In this document: piece by piece, positions 7,917-16,202 of the stretch | Layout of the letters: the number at the start of each line of letters is the position of its first letter | Position numbering within the stretch: position 1 is the first letter of the stretch | Assembly (NCBI GenBank): GCA_000435275.1 | Contig: FR883869.1 | Coordinates: 45,417-109,416, forward strand | DNA: 64,000 nucleotides | From: Clostridium sp. CAG:557 | GTDB lineage: Bacteria; Bacillota; Clostridia; Oscillospirales; Acutalibacteraceae | Direction: 5' to 3' | Position numbers and translations under genes: made by a program | Notes under the pieces: generated by a model | What the model saw: only the letters and a program-made list of their open reading frames with translations | What the model was told of the DNA's origin: nothing | Database searches by the model: none

Positions 7917-8639
7917 TCAACTATCCTTTAACAAATCTTCGTCCGATTTTGATAAACAATAGCCTTCAAATAAATCTGGTCTTTTGCATTTTGTTCTCAA
8001 TAAAGATTGTTTTTTCCGCCATTTTTCTATATTTTCATGATGGCCAGAAAGCAAAATTTCCGGAACTTTTTTGCCTCTCCAAACAGCAGGCTTAGTGTAC
8101 TGAGGATACTCCAAAAGTCCGTCATAATGGCTTTCATCTTCAAAGCAAATATTGTCAGATAAGACTCCGGTAATCATTCTGCTAATTGCATCAGCTAAAA
8201 CAAGTGCAGGTAGTTCTCCACCAGTTAAAACATAGTCTCCAATAGAAATTTCCTCATCAACAAATTCTTCAATAAAACGTTCATCAATGCCTTCATAATG
8301 TCCACAAAGTATCGCTATATTTTCGCATGTAGATAATTCCTTTACTTTTTTTTGAGTTAAAGTTGTGCCCTGAGGAGACATGTATATAAGTTTGGGGCGT
8401 TTTTTTAAAGTTTCACATAAATCTTCAAAACAAGCCGCAATAGGTTCCGCCATCATTAGCATGCCCATTCCTGGACCATATATCGTGTCGTCCACGCGAT
8501 TATGCCTATCATATGTGTAGTCACGAATTTGGTGACAATTCACCTCAATAACACCCTTTTTTTGTGCACGACCAATAATACTTTCACACATAACAGCATT
8601 GCACATATCCGGAAAAAGAGTCAAAATATCAATTCTCAT
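7917..8639 (-). CDS. trmD: tRNA (guanine37-N1)-methyltransferase TrmD
   Basis: Adds the m1G37 methyl next to the anticodon, which prevents frameshifting; an essential SPOUT (trefoil-knot) enzyme. Seen: MRIDILTLFPDM at the start, YGPGMGMLMMAEP, knot motifs LCGHYEGIDERF and EISIGDYVLTGGELPAL, then the C-terminal helical domain (YTKPAVWRGKKVPEILLSGH). The start is the ATG at 8639, overlapping the last codons of rimM by 11 nt, so translation is probably coupled; a TTG two codons upstream is less likely. After trmD one usually finds rplS in Firmicutes; here the next gene is HPr. Confidence 0.96.
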   Translation of the reverse strand: MRIDILTLFPDMCNAVMCESIIGRAQKKGVIEVNCHQIRDYTYDRHNRVDDTIYGPGMGMLMMAEPIAACFEDLCETLKKRPKLIYMSPQGTTLTQKKVKELSTCENIAILCGHYEGIDERFIEEFVDEEISIGDYVLTGGELPALVLADAISRMITGVLSDNICFEDESHYDGLLEYPQYTKPAVWRGKKVPEILLSGHHENIEKWRKKQSLLRTKCKRPDLFEGYCLSKSDEDLLKDS

Positions 8640-9147
8640 CGTCAAAAATTCCCTTCAATGGACGAATCTTCATCAAATTATTATCGATGTCGACTTCACA
8701 AATCACATCTTTAATTACTGGAATAAGATAATCTTTATTAGCTGCATCTGTAATCTGATATACATCATTTGCACCAGTTTTTAGTACATCAGTAACTTTT
8801 CCATAACAAAAATTTGTATCAACGTCAAAAACATTCAGTCCCAAAATATCCTGAATAAAATACTTCCCGCTTGGCAAATTTATCTCATCTCTGTCCATAA
8901 ACAAAACTTTTCCGCGAAGTAATTCAGCTTGTTCTATGGAGTCTATCTCGAAAAATTTCATCAAAACGATATTTTTATGGACTTTTGCAGATGAAACATC
9001 TATCTTTTCTACACCGTTATCATCAAGATATAAAGTTTTAAACTCGCATAAAAAATTTCCGTCATCGCACCATGGCTCTACTTTCACATCGCCTTTAAGC
9101 CCATGAGTCGACACAATTTTTCCGACTTCCAAAAATTTTTTTCTCAA
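8629..9147 (-). CDS. rimM: ribosome maturation factor RimM
   Basis: Binds ribosomal protein S19 and helps mature the 16S rRNA 3' domain of the 30S subunit. Seen: N-terminal RimM beta-barrel (EVGKIVSTHGLKGDVKVEPW), then a PRC-barrel domain (YFIQDILGLNVFDVD, GKVTDVLKTGANDVYQI, DYLIPVIKDVICEVDID). The start is best placed at the TTG at 9147, 7 nt after GGGAGG; the ATG five codons upstream would have that site inside the gene. 172 residues, normal. A hairpin at 9172-9200 separates it from the genes upstream in the block. Confidence 0.93.
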   Translation of the reverse strand: MRKKFLEVGKIVSTHGLKGDVKVEPWCDDGNFLCEFKTLYLDDNGVEKIDVSSAKVHKNIVLMKFFEIDSIEQAELLRGKVLFMDRDEINLPSGKYFIQDILGLNVFDVDTNFCYGKVTDVLKTGANDVYQITDAANKDYLIPVIKDVICEVDIDNNLMKIRPLKGIFDDEN

Positions 9148-9171
9148 ACAAACGCCTCCCAATTCAAACGC

Positions 9172-9200
9172 AAAAGGACGTACAAAAAATACGTCCTTTT
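9172..9200. terminator. hairpin between the GNAT gene and rimM
   Basis: AAAAGGACGTA (9172-9182) pairs perfectly with TACGTCCTTTT (9190-9200), loop CAAAAAA. Palindromic with U-ends in both directions. It probably reduces read-through from the ffh-rpsP block into rimM-trmD. Confidence 0.65.
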
Positions 9201-9258
9201 CTAATAAACAGAATCTGATATTTCAAGAGTAATCCAAATTATAAATCAGTAAAAATGG

Positions 9259-9684
9259 CTATAAAAGTGACTTGCAAAACTTGTAATGAGTATTTTTCAT
9301 ACCAGCACGTTCATAAAATTTGTGTGCTCTCAAACGAACTTGGTTAGAAGAAACCTCAATTTGGACACAATTTTGTTTTTTAGCTAATTCACAAGCATTT
9401 TCCAAAAGAAGTCTGCCTATCCCACGAGAACGGAAATTTTCCTGTACTGCGCACTCCATAATCTCCGCAATTTTTGCACAATGATGAAGTTGTTCTTCAA
9501 AGCGTAAAGTAATTTCGCCAACAACGTTATTATCTTCTACTGCCACAAGAACTGCATACGCATTATATTTCAACATTTTACCGTAAATTTCTCTAAAGGA
9601 AACGTAATCAAGCTCACAATTTTCCATCTCACAAATTAGCGAATATACTGCGTGACAATCATCTAATGTTCCAATTCGTATCAT
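9259..9684 (-). CDS. GNAT-family N-acetyltransferase
   Basis: 141-residue single-domain GCN5-related acetyltransferase that would move acetyl from acetyl-CoA to an amine. Seen: N-terminal MIRIGTLDDCHAVYSLI, strand VLVAVEDNNVVGEITLRF, acetyl-CoA binding motif A with RSRGIGRLLLENACELAKK, and C-terminal VRLRAHKFYERAGM, which is typical of small-molecule GNATs. Substrate unknown. It is inserted between khpA and rimM, a place where I know of no usual gene, and has a hairpin just downstream. Confidence 0.88.
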   Translation of the reverse strand: MIRIGTLDDCHAVYSLICEMENCELDYVSFREIYGKMLKYNAYAVLVAVEDNNVVGEITLRFEEQLHHCAKIAEIMECAVQENFRSRGIGRLLLENACELAKKQNCVQIEVSSNQVRLRAHKFYERAGMKNTHYKFCKSLL

Positions 9685-9743
9685 AGAAAAAACACCTTCA
9701 AATTAAACCAAATTTTTCGTAAAACAATGCTATTAACCGCAGT

Positions 9744-9980
9744 TTATTCAACGATTTCGACAGCAACTCGACGTCTTTTTCTAGAAGCAGCTGAGCGCAC
9801 AACCATACGAATTGCTTTGGCTATGCGGCCTTGTTTACCAATTACTCTCCCCATATCACTTTGAGCAACGTGAAGACGGTAAACCGTAACGCCATTTTCA
9901 TTAACATCTGCAACCTCAACGCTGACATCATCAGGGTTTTCAACCAATCCTCTTGCTATCGTAAGCAACAAATCCTCCAA
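9744..9980 (-). CDS. khpA: KH-domain RNA-binding protein KhpA
   Basis: 78-residue protein with one KH domain; in other Firmicutes it pairs with KhpB/Jag to bind RNA and influence cell elongation. The GxxG loop is GKQG within MGRVIGKQGRIAKAIR, preceded by the strand VTVYRLHVAQ and ending RRRVAVEIVE. It sits 18 nt downstream of rpsP in the standard ffh-rpsP-khpA order, so it is co-transcribed with ribosome genes. Confidence 0.95.
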   Translation of the reverse strand: MEDLLLTIARGLVENPDDVSVEVADVNENGVTVYRLHVAQSDMGRVIGKQGRIAKAIRMVVRSAASRKRRRVAVEIVE

Positions 9981-9998
9981 AGACTATTCCTCCGTTTA

Positions 9999-10241
9999 TT
10001 AAAGAATCTCAAATTTTTTAAACAAAGATTTAACTGTATCAGTAGGCTGTGCACCATTTTTAATCCAACTTTTTACCTTTTCGTCATTAACTTTAAGTTC
10101 GATTGGATTTTTCAAAGGATTGTAATAACCTAACTCCTCAATGAATCTACCATCTCTAGGAAATCTAGAATCGGCAACAACAATACGGTAAAAAGGAGTT
10201 TTTTTTGCACCCATACGACGTAATCTAATTTTAACTGCCAT
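9999..10241 (-). CDS. rpsP: 30S ribosomal protein S16
   Basis: Small-subunit ribosomal protein that assists 30S assembly. Typical 80-residue length; [20 protein letters not shown] and [21 protein letters not shown] are diagnostic, followed by the [15 protein letters not shown] region. It has a GGAGGTGA ribosome site. Placed between ffh and khpA as in most Firmicutes. Confidence 0.98.
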   Translation of the reverse strand: MAVKIRLRRMGAKKTPFYRIVVADSRFPRDGRFIEELGYYNPLKNPIELKVNDEKVKSWIKNGAQPTDTVKSLFKKFEIL

Positions 10242-10317
10242 CTTAAAAATTCACCTCCGAAAATTGATATATTATTTCACCACAAGGAAAAATCCCTTTT
10301 GGATGAATGCTAAAAAA

Positions 10318-11676
10318 TTAAAATTTAAATTTCCCCAAATTGCCTAAGCCAGGCAAATGACTCATCTTAGGAAATCTTTTTTTACCTGCTGCACCAGAAA
10401 ATTGCTTCATCATTTTCTGCATTTGCTCAAAGCGTTTAAGCAAACTATTAACGTCTTCAACCTTCATACCACTACCCATAGCAATTCTTTTTTTTCTTGA
10501 CGCATTGATGATATCTGGTTTTTGACGTTCTCCTGGAGTCATCGACAAAATAATCGCACACAATCTGTCAACTTGCCTATCATCTATCTCCTCGTCGTTA
10601 ATCTTTTGAGAAATTCCCGGAATTTTAGAAATAATCGATCTCAAAGAACCCATATTTTTAATCTGATTCATCTGACTTAACAGATCTTCCAAATCAAACT
10701 TGTTTTTCATTAATTTATTAGCCATTTGCTCGGCTTTTTGCTGGTCAAGTTTGCTCTCTGCTTCCTCAATCAAAGAGAGCATATCGCCCATTCCTAAAAT
10801 TCGAGAAGCCATTCTATCCGGATGAAATTCTTCTAAATCAGTTAATTTTTCTCCTATTCCTACGAATTTTATCGGTTTTTCAGTAACTTTTCTAACAGAA
10901 AGCGCCGCGCCTCCACGAGTATCACCGTCGAGCTTGGTCAAAATCACACCAGAAATTTCAAGCAATTCATTAAAAGACTTTGCAACATTAACCGCATCTT
11001 GTCCAGTCATCGCATCAACAACGAGTAAGATTTCATTAGGACTTACAGCCCTTTTGATGTTTTTTAATTCTTCCATTAATTCTTCATCGATATGCAATCT
11101 ACCTGCTGTATCCAAAATCACAATATCGTTTCCATAGTCTTTTGCGTGTTGAACAGCTTTTTTGGCGATTTCAACTGGATCCACCTGCCCCATTTCAAAA
11201 AAAGGCACACCAGCCTGAGACGCCACCACTTGTAACTGCTTAATTGCCGCTGGGCGATATACATCGCAAGCGACCAAAATAGGTCGATGACCTTTTTTCT
11301 TTTGAGCAAGGGCTAATTTTCCAGAATGAGTCGTTTTGCCAGACCCTTGCAACCCACACATCATAATCACAGTCGGCGGTGAAGAAGCTGTATTTAAACG
11401 ACTTTGTGACTCACCCATTAAACTAACCAATTCTTCATTAACGATTTTAATAACCATTTGTGCTGGAGTTAAGCTTTGCATAACTTCCTCACCAACAGCT
11501 CTTTCGGCTACTTTATCTGTAAAATCTTTTGCGACTTTATAGTTAACATCTGCTTCCAGAAGGGCCAATCTAACTTCTCTCATGGATTCTTTAACATCTT
11601 TTTCCGAAAGTTTGCCCTTTGAACGAAGCTTTTTAAACACAGAAGTTAATTTTTCGGATAATCCTTCAAAAGCCAT
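10318..11676 (-). CDS. ffh: signal recognition particle protein Ffh
   Basis: SRP GTPase that binds signal sequences emerging from ribosomes and delivers them to FtsY and SecYEG at the membrane. Domains in order: N-domain four-helix bundle (residues 1-85), G-domain with P-loop GLQGSGKTT, DTAGRLHIDEEL, TKLDGDTRGGA and the GIGEKLTDLEEFHP closing helix, then the Met-rich M domain (about 295-430) that binds SRP RNA and signal peptides. 452 residues, normal. ylxM lies 12 nt upstream in the same operon. The SRP RNA gene is not seen in the window. Confidence 0.98.
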   Translation of the reverse strand: MAFEGLSEKLTSVFKKLRSKGKLSEKDVKESMREVRLALLEADVNYKVAKDFTDKVAERAVGEEVMQSLTPAQMVIKIVNEELVSLMGESQSRLNTASSPPTVIMMCGLQGSGKTTHSGKLALAQKKKGHRPILVACDVYRPAAIKQLQVVASQAGVPFFEMGQVDPVEIAKKAVQHAKDYGNDIVILDTAGRLHIDEELMEELKNIKRAVSPNEILLVVDAMTGQDAVNVAKSFNELLEISGVILTKLDGDTRGGAALSVRKVTEKPIKFVGIGEKLTDLEEFHPDRMASRILGMGDMLSLIEEAESKLDQQKAEQMANKLMKNKFDLEDLLSQMNQIKNMGSLRSIISKIPGISQKINDEEIDDRQVDRLCAIILSMTPGERQKPDIINASRKKRIAMGSGMKVEDVNSLLKRFEQMQKMMKQFSGAAGKKRFPKMSHLPGLGNLGKFKF

Positions 11677-11688
11677 AAAAACACTCCT

Positions 11689-12060
11689 TTACTGCGCTTT
11701 ATAAATTGATTCAGCGATATTTTTAATCGAAATTGCAAAATATTTTACTTTGTTGAAATCACTTTCAGATAATGACAATAAATCATCAGAATTTTTTATA
11801 ATTAAGCTTAAATTTTTCTCAATATCGTCAAATTTTTTAGATAATCCAAGCTTACTTTCAAGTTCAAAAAGCTGTCCTTCAGCTTTTTTTATTGTATCGT
11901 GAACTCCCTGGCGAGTTATTTTTAAATTTTGAGCTATTTCTGATAAAGAAAAATCTTCATTATAATATAAATTCAAAACTTGCCTCTGATTTTCGGTTAA
12001 AAGGGCTGTATAAAAGTCCAAAAGAGTGGATACTTTCAAATTTTTTTCCACATAAAGCAC
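11689..12060 (-). CDS. ylxM: SRP-associated helix-turn-helix protein YlxM
   Basis: UPF0122 protein, a small helix-turn-helix protein encoded in front of ffh in Firmicutes. In streptococci it has been reported to bind SRP components. Seen: LLDFYTALLTENQRQVLNLY, a sigma-70 region-4-like helix-turn-helix (DFSLSEIAQNLKITRQGVHD), then TIKKAEGQLFELESKLG and a C-terminal helix. 123 residues, normal. It is the first gene of the ylxM-ffh-rpsP-khpA operon; a perfect inverted repeat sits at the predicted transcription start. Confidence 0.93.
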   Translation of the reverse strand: MLYVEKNLKVSTLLDFYTALLTENQRQVLNLYYNEDFSLSEIAQNLKITRQGVHDTIKKAEGQLFELESKLGLSKKFDDIEKNLSLIIKNSDDLLSLSESDFNKVKYFAISIKNIAESIYKAQ

Positions 12061-12073
12061 CTCAATTCAGAGT

Positions 12074-12103
12074 TTACTGTAAAGTAAATTAGCTTTACAG
12101 TAA
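12074..12103. promoter_or_regulatory. perfect 11-bp inverted repeat at the ylxM transcription start
   Basis: TTACTGTAAAG (12074-12084) and CTTTACAGTAA (12093-12103) are exact complements with an 8-nt spacer. Each arm is itself near-palindromic around TTTAC-N-GTAAA. The repeat begins directly after the -10 box and reaches into the leader, so it could be a repressor operator or a 5' mRNA hairpin. Confidence 0.6.
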
Positions 12104-12104
12104 G

Positions 12105-12133
12105 ATTTTACCGCAACTAATTTAATTTGTCAA
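12105..12133 (-). promoter_or_regulatory. sigma-A promoter of ylxM-ffh-rpsP-khpA
   Basis: On the minus strand a consensus TTGACA and TAAAAT are separated by 17 nt, with the inverted repeat 12074-12103 immediately downstream. The ylxM start codon is at 12060. Confidence 0.8.
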
Positions 12134-12281
12134 TAGCAAAAATAAAAATGTCAGAAAAGTCGCAACTCATCTGACATCAGCTATACTAAAATTTTTCTTT
12201 GTCTTCAAAAAGTACATCAAAAATCGCATTAAAATAAATTACAAAGCAGCTAATTTCTAACAATAAAATCGTCGGCAAAAA

Positions 12282-12479
12282 TCACTTTGATTGCGCTAAT
12301 ACAGTTTTTAATAATTCCATATTTTTAGATAAATTTTCAGATAAAACTTCTTCTACCGGCTTTTTCAAAAATTTTGACAAATTCTCATAAAAAGCAGATA
12401 CTTCATCACTTAAAACAACTCTGTATTCTTTTATAGTATCACCTTCTTGTTTACTTTTTGATATCGATAATGAATATTG
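12282..12479 (-). pseudogene. ribbon-helix-helix-like open frame without a start codon
   Basis: A 65-codon open stretch between stops, with no ATG, GTG or TTG in frame. It still encodes a sensible peptide: strand EYRVVLSDEVS followed by two helices (AFYENLSKFLKKPVEEVLSE and LSKNMELLKTVLAQ), the shape of a ribbon-helix-helix DNA-binding or antitoxin-like protein. GAAGGTGA just before an in-frame ATA (ATA AAA GAA TAC) would suit a start there. Either the start codon was lost, or a rare start is used. Confidence 0.4.
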
Positions 12480-12638
12480 TTAAGAATTCAATGTGCAATA
12501 TAATTTTATAATAGAAGATAATAAATAATTTGTCAAAAATTATCGTAAAACAGAAAATTTTGTTAATCAAAATATTGTAACACAAATAAAACTATCAGTG
12601 ATATTTTTACAAAAAATTATGAACAAGGAGTTGTTTTT

Positions 12639-12812
12639 ATGCTAAAATTTATTCCCAAACCAGAAAAGAACGAGGTTATTTGTATTCGAATTGATTCTGA
12701 AAAATTAAAATTCATAGATGGAATCGCCAGTCAAAACAATATGAGTAGGAATAAATTTATCGGACAGTGTATAGATTTTGCACTTCAAAACTTAGAATCC
12801 CCAACAAAGTAA
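12639..12812 (+). CDS. small ribbon-helix-helix (CopG-like) protein
   Basis: 57-residue reading frame behind AAGGAG at 8 nt. It has the ribbon-helix-helix layout: strand EVICIRIDSEKL, helix KFIDGIASQNN, then MSRNKFIGQCIDFALQNL. Such proteins are often DNA-binding regulators or antitoxins; no toxin partner is adjacent. Its stop codon lies 1 nt from the mutS2 stop, so the two genes converge with no spacer. Function unknown. Confidence 0.65.
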   Translation: MLKFIPKPEKNEVICIRIDSEKLKFIDGIASQNNMSRNKFIGQCIDFALQNLESPTK

Positions 12813-12813
12813 A

Positions 12814-15183
12814 TCATTTAAGTTCTACAATAGTTACACCAGATTCTCCTTCTCCAAAAGTTCCAAGTCTGAAAGTTTTCACATTTGGATGTCTTTTCAA
12901 ATATTTTGCAATCTCTGCTCTCAAAATACCTGTACCTTTGCCATGAATAATCGTCAAAACTCCGACATTTGACAAAACAGCATTGTCTATAAACGCGTCC
13001 AACTCTAAAGTCGCTTCAAGCACATTCTTTCCTCGTACGTCCAACTCCCTTGTAATTGGCTCCATTTTATTTCGCACGTTTCTTGTACCAATCGAAGAAT
13101 AGTTTTTCTTATTAACAGAATCTTCCTTTAGTAACCTAAGATTACTCATAGGCACAACAGTTTTAATCAACCCTGCTTGAACCGTAGCGCTGGTTTCATC
13201 TGCGTTAACATTCAACACAATACCTTTTTTATCAATGTCGAAAATTAAAACATTGTCACCTACTCTTAATTTTCTTGGCAATTTATAGTCTATATTTTTA
13301 TGATTTTCCACCGGATCAATAGTTTCATCAATTTTGCTAAGTTTTGTTTTTAAATTTTTCAAAGAATTATCATTATTCAAGCCCAATTTTTTAATTTTTT
13401 TTATTTCATCAATAAGCTCATCCGCCATTGCCCTCGCATTTGAAACAATATTTTCAGACTTAGTTTTTGCACTTTTAAGTTCAGATTCACACCAGGTTTT
13501 CACAAAAGTTTTTTCCTTTTGAACATTGGCCATCTCTGCGTTCAATTTTCTTTTAATTTTTTGAACATCTTCCTTCTCTTTTTCCAACTCATTTCTGACA
13601 CTTTCAAGATTTTTAATAACATTCTCAAATTTTATATTTTCATCAGAAATAAAATTCTGTGCTATGCCAACAACATCTCTCGGCAAACCAAGTCGCTCAG
13701 AAATCGCAAATGCATTGGAACTTCCGGGCATTCCAATTAATAAATTGTATGTCGGCTGAAGTGTCGTAATGTCAAATTCACAGCAAGCGTTTTCCACATT
13801 TGAAGTTGAAATTGCATAAGCTTTAAGTTCTGCATAATGTGTGGTTGCCAAAATTTTGCATCCTTTTTCCTTTAACGTTTCAAGTATCGCAATTGCTAAT
13901 GCTGCTCCCTCAACAGGGTCTGTTCCTGCTCCTAATTCATCCAAAAGAATCAGACTGTTTTTGTCAGCAAGCGACAAAATTTTAATTATGTTAACCATAT
14001 GAGATGAAAACGTCGACAAAGACTGTTCTATGCTTTGTTCGTCACCGATATCGGATAAAACATGGTTAAAAATAGAAATTTCACTTTGCTCAGATGCTGG
14101 TATCATCAGTCCACACATTGTCATCAAAACAAACAAGCCAACGGTTTTTAACGACACCGTTTTTCCACCCGTATTAGGCCCAGTTATTACCAACGTATCA
14201 AATTTTTCTCCCAAAGATAGTGACGTTGGTACAACCTTCCTACTGTCAATTAAAGGATGTCTAGCATTTTTTAATATTATTTTTCCGACGCTGTTAACTT
14301 TCGGCCGCACTGCTTTCATACTATACGCCAACTCAGCTTTTGCAAAAATAACATCCAATTTAACACACATTTGGTAGCTATTTAAAATATTTTCTGCAAA
14401 ACCTGCAACTTCCAAAGACAAATCTTTCAATATTTTTTCAATTTCTTTCTTTTCTTCTTGGTGCAAAATTTTAATTTCATTATTCGCGTCAACAACACTG
14501 GCAGGCTCAATAAAAACAGTTGCACCGCTTGATGACGTTTCATGGACAAGTCCAGAAATTTCCTTCCTAAACTCGGCTCGAACCGGCAAGACAAAGCGTT
14601 CTGATTTTATGGTAACGATATTTTCCTGCAAAAATTTCTGAATATTCGGTGATCGCAACATTTTGTCAAGCTGTTCTCTTATTGAGTCCGACGTTCTGCG
14701 AATTTTTCTTCTTATTGACGCCAATTCTGGTGAAGCATTGTCAGAAATCTCATCTTCTGAAATGATACAGGATTTAATTTTGTTCTCTAAATATTTATTA
14801 GGAACAATTTGGTTAAAGTGGCTGTCTAAAGCGGTTTTTAATGATAAAAATTGCTCTTTAAAGCCCCTCAGCAAATTAAAAACATGAATATTATCCGCAA
14901 TTTTGAGTAATTCAGTCATACTCAACGTAGCACCTGATGAGGCCTTTTTTACCGCCAAATTAACGTTATTAAGGCCGGTAAACGAGGGAGATTTAAACTT
15001 TGCAATCAGCATATGCGCATCAAAAGTCTCCCTAAGCAAAGTCGTTACAACTTCTAAATTACTTGAAGGAATAATAAGTTTTGCCCGTTGTTTTGAATCT
15101 TCACATGAAGTTTTTTCCGATAATAAACTCAAAATTTTATCCAACTCCAGGTTTTTATAATACTTATTCAACTCCGCACTCAT
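12814..15183 (-). CDS. mutS2: endonuclease MutS2
   Basis: MutS-family ATPase with a nuclease tail. In Firmicutes it suppresses recombination or splits collided ribosomes; it is not a mismatch-repair initiator. Order: N-terminal helical core (YYKNLELDKILSLL, FVLPVRAEFRKEISGLVHET, SGATVFIEP), ABC ATPase with Walker A GPNTGGKTVSLKT and Walker B LILLDELGAGTDPVEGAA, coiled coil (about residues 510-600), C-terminal Smr nuclease domain with LDVRG and HGKGTGILR. The start is the ATG at 15183 with an AAAGGG site; the upstream ATG pair lacks one. 789 residues, complete. Last gene of the ybeY-era-recO operon. Confidence 0.96.
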   Translation of the reverse strand: MSAELNKYYKNLELDKILSLLSEKTSCEDSKQRAKLIIPSSNLEVVTTLLRETFDAHMLIAKFKSPSFTGLNNVNLAVKKASSGATLSMTELLKIADNIHVFNLLRGFKEQFLSLKTALDSHFNQIVPNKYLENKIKSCIISEDEISDNASPELASIRRKIRRTSDSIREQLDKMLRSPNIQKFLQENIVTIKSERFVLPVRAEFRKEISGLVHETSSSGATVFIEPASVVDANNEIKILHQEEKKEIEKILKDLSLEVAGFAENILNSYQMCVKLDVIFAKAELAYSMKAVRPKVNSVGKIILKNARHPLIDSRKVVPTSLSLGEKFDTLVITGPNTGGKTVSLKTVGLFVLMTMCGLMIPASEQSEISIFNHVLSDIGDEQSIEQSLSTFSSHMVNIIKILSLADKNSLILLDELGAGTDPVEGAALAIAILETLKEKGCKILATTHYAELKAYAISTSNVENACCEFDITTLQPTYNLLIGMPGSSNAFAISERLGLPRDVVGIAQNFISDENIKFENVIKNLESVRNELEKEKEDVQKIKRKLNAEMANVQKEKTFVKTWCESELKSAKTKSENIVSNARAMADELIDEIKKIKKLGLNNDNSLKNLKTKLSKIDETIDPVENHKNIDYKLPRKLRVGDNVLIFDIDKKGIVLNVNADETSATVQAGLIKTVVPMSNLRLLKEDSVNKKNYSSIGTRNVRNKMEPITRELDVRGKNVLEATLELDAFIDNAVLSNVGVLTIIHGKGTGILRAEIAKYLKRHPNVKTFRLGTFGEGESGVTIVELK

Positions 15184-15214
15184 TTTGTGCCGCCCTTTCT
15201 TCATCATATCAGTA

Positions 15215-15967
15215 TTAATTTACCACAAGTTGTTTATAAAAGTCTAGTGTCTTTAAATTTTTTTCAACACACCGCAATAAATAAGCTTCTGTTATTGCAG
15301 AAAGTTTTTCCAGGCTTTGCTTTTTCAAGTCAAATGCAAACATTTTATTAAACTCAGAATAAACCGTATATCTCAACGCATAAAGTACACTGTTTGTCAA
15401 TTTAAACTTCACAAAATTATAATTTTTCACACACTCGTCACAAACAATTCCATTTATATCCGGCACAAAATAAAAACTTTTAACTTCAGATTTTTCACAA
15501 CACGAACACGCAACTAAATTGGGCATATATCCTGACAACGCCAAAATTCTCATTTCAAAAATAGATTTTAATAAATTATTTGATATTTTACCTTCTGATA
15601 AGTAATGTAAAGAATTTAAAATTAGCCGCAAAATGTCTTCTGTATGCCTTTGTTCTTCAGCGACTAAATTTAAAATCAAGTCACAAAAATACTGAGCAAG
15701 AGCTAATTTTTCTATATCGCATCTTAAATTCCAAAAAGATTTCTTGCAATTTGACTCATTAATTATGTACTTACTCCGACCTTTAAAAAGAATAAAATCG
15801 GAGTAGCAAAACAGTTGCACAGATGAAAAATTTTTATTTTTTATACTCTTAACGCCTTTAGCAAATGCTCGTATAATTCCAAATTTTCTCGTCAAAATTG
15901 TAACCAATTTGTCATTTTCAGATATCGCCTTTTCCATTATTATCAAGCCGTCCGAACTGACCTGCAT
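15215..15967 (-). CDS. recO: DNA repair protein RecO
   Basis: Mediator that helps load RecA on single-stranded DNA coated with SSB, with RecR, in gap repair. Seen: N-terminal OB fold (DGLIIMEKAISENDKLVTIL, GIIRAFAKGVKSIKNKN), helical middle, and a zinc site formed by CSCCEKS and CDECVKN. 250 residues from the ATG at 15967, which has GGAGGG 11 nt upstream; the longer frame begins before that site. Its start overlaps the yqzL-like gene by 50 nt. Confidence 0.93.
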   Translation of the reverse strand: MQVSSDGLIIMEKAISENDKLVTILTRKFGIIRAFAKGVKSIKNKNFSSVQLFCYSDFILFKGRSKYIINESNCKKSFWNLRCDIEKLALAQYFCDLILNLVAEEQRHTEDILRLILNSLHYLSEGKISNNLLKSIFEMRILALSGYMPNLVACSCCEKSEVKSFYFVPDINGIVCDECVKNYNFVKFKLTNSVLYALRYTVYSEFNKMFAFDLKKQSLEKLSAITEAYLLRCVEKNLKTLDFYKQLVVN

Positions 15968-16082
15968 AAGACTTTGCTCCCTCCAAATCATCGCTTCTTG
16001 TGTTTTTTAACGATGAATACCTTAAATAATCTAAAACCTTTCCGGTTACGGAAAATCTATTCCAAGCCTCATCTTCACTCAT
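15918..16082 (-). CDS. yqzL: YqzL-like small protein
   Basis: 54-residue protein (MSEDEAWNRFSVTGKVLDYL...) with a clear GAGGAGG site. The N-terminal WNRFSVTGKVLDYLRY matches the pattern of YqzL, a tiny protein encoded between era and recO in Bacilli and Clostridia. This copy has a longer, hydrophilic C-terminal tail (LEGAKSYAGQFGRLDNN), in part because its frame overlaps recO by 50 nt. Function of the family unknown. Confidence 0.75.
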   Translation of the reverse strand: MSEDEAWNRFSVTGKVLDYLRYSSLKNTRSDDLEGAKSYAGQFGRLDNNGKGDI

Positions 16083-16171
16083 ACATATCCTCCTCAAAAT
16101 AATTCCGAAACTAGTTTTCACGAATATTTTAAATATATCTGAGGAAAAGTTATCCTAAAAGCATCACGAAC

Positions 16172-16202
16172 AAAACGGATGGCAAAAAGACCATCCGTTT
16201 TT
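16172..16202 (-). terminator. hairpin just after era
   Basis: AAAACGGATGG (16172-16182) pairs with CCATCCGTTTT (16191-16201), overlapping the era stop codon. It could act on either strand. Since yqzL-recO follow on the same strand, it may be an attenuator or processing site rather than a full stop. Confidence 0.6.
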
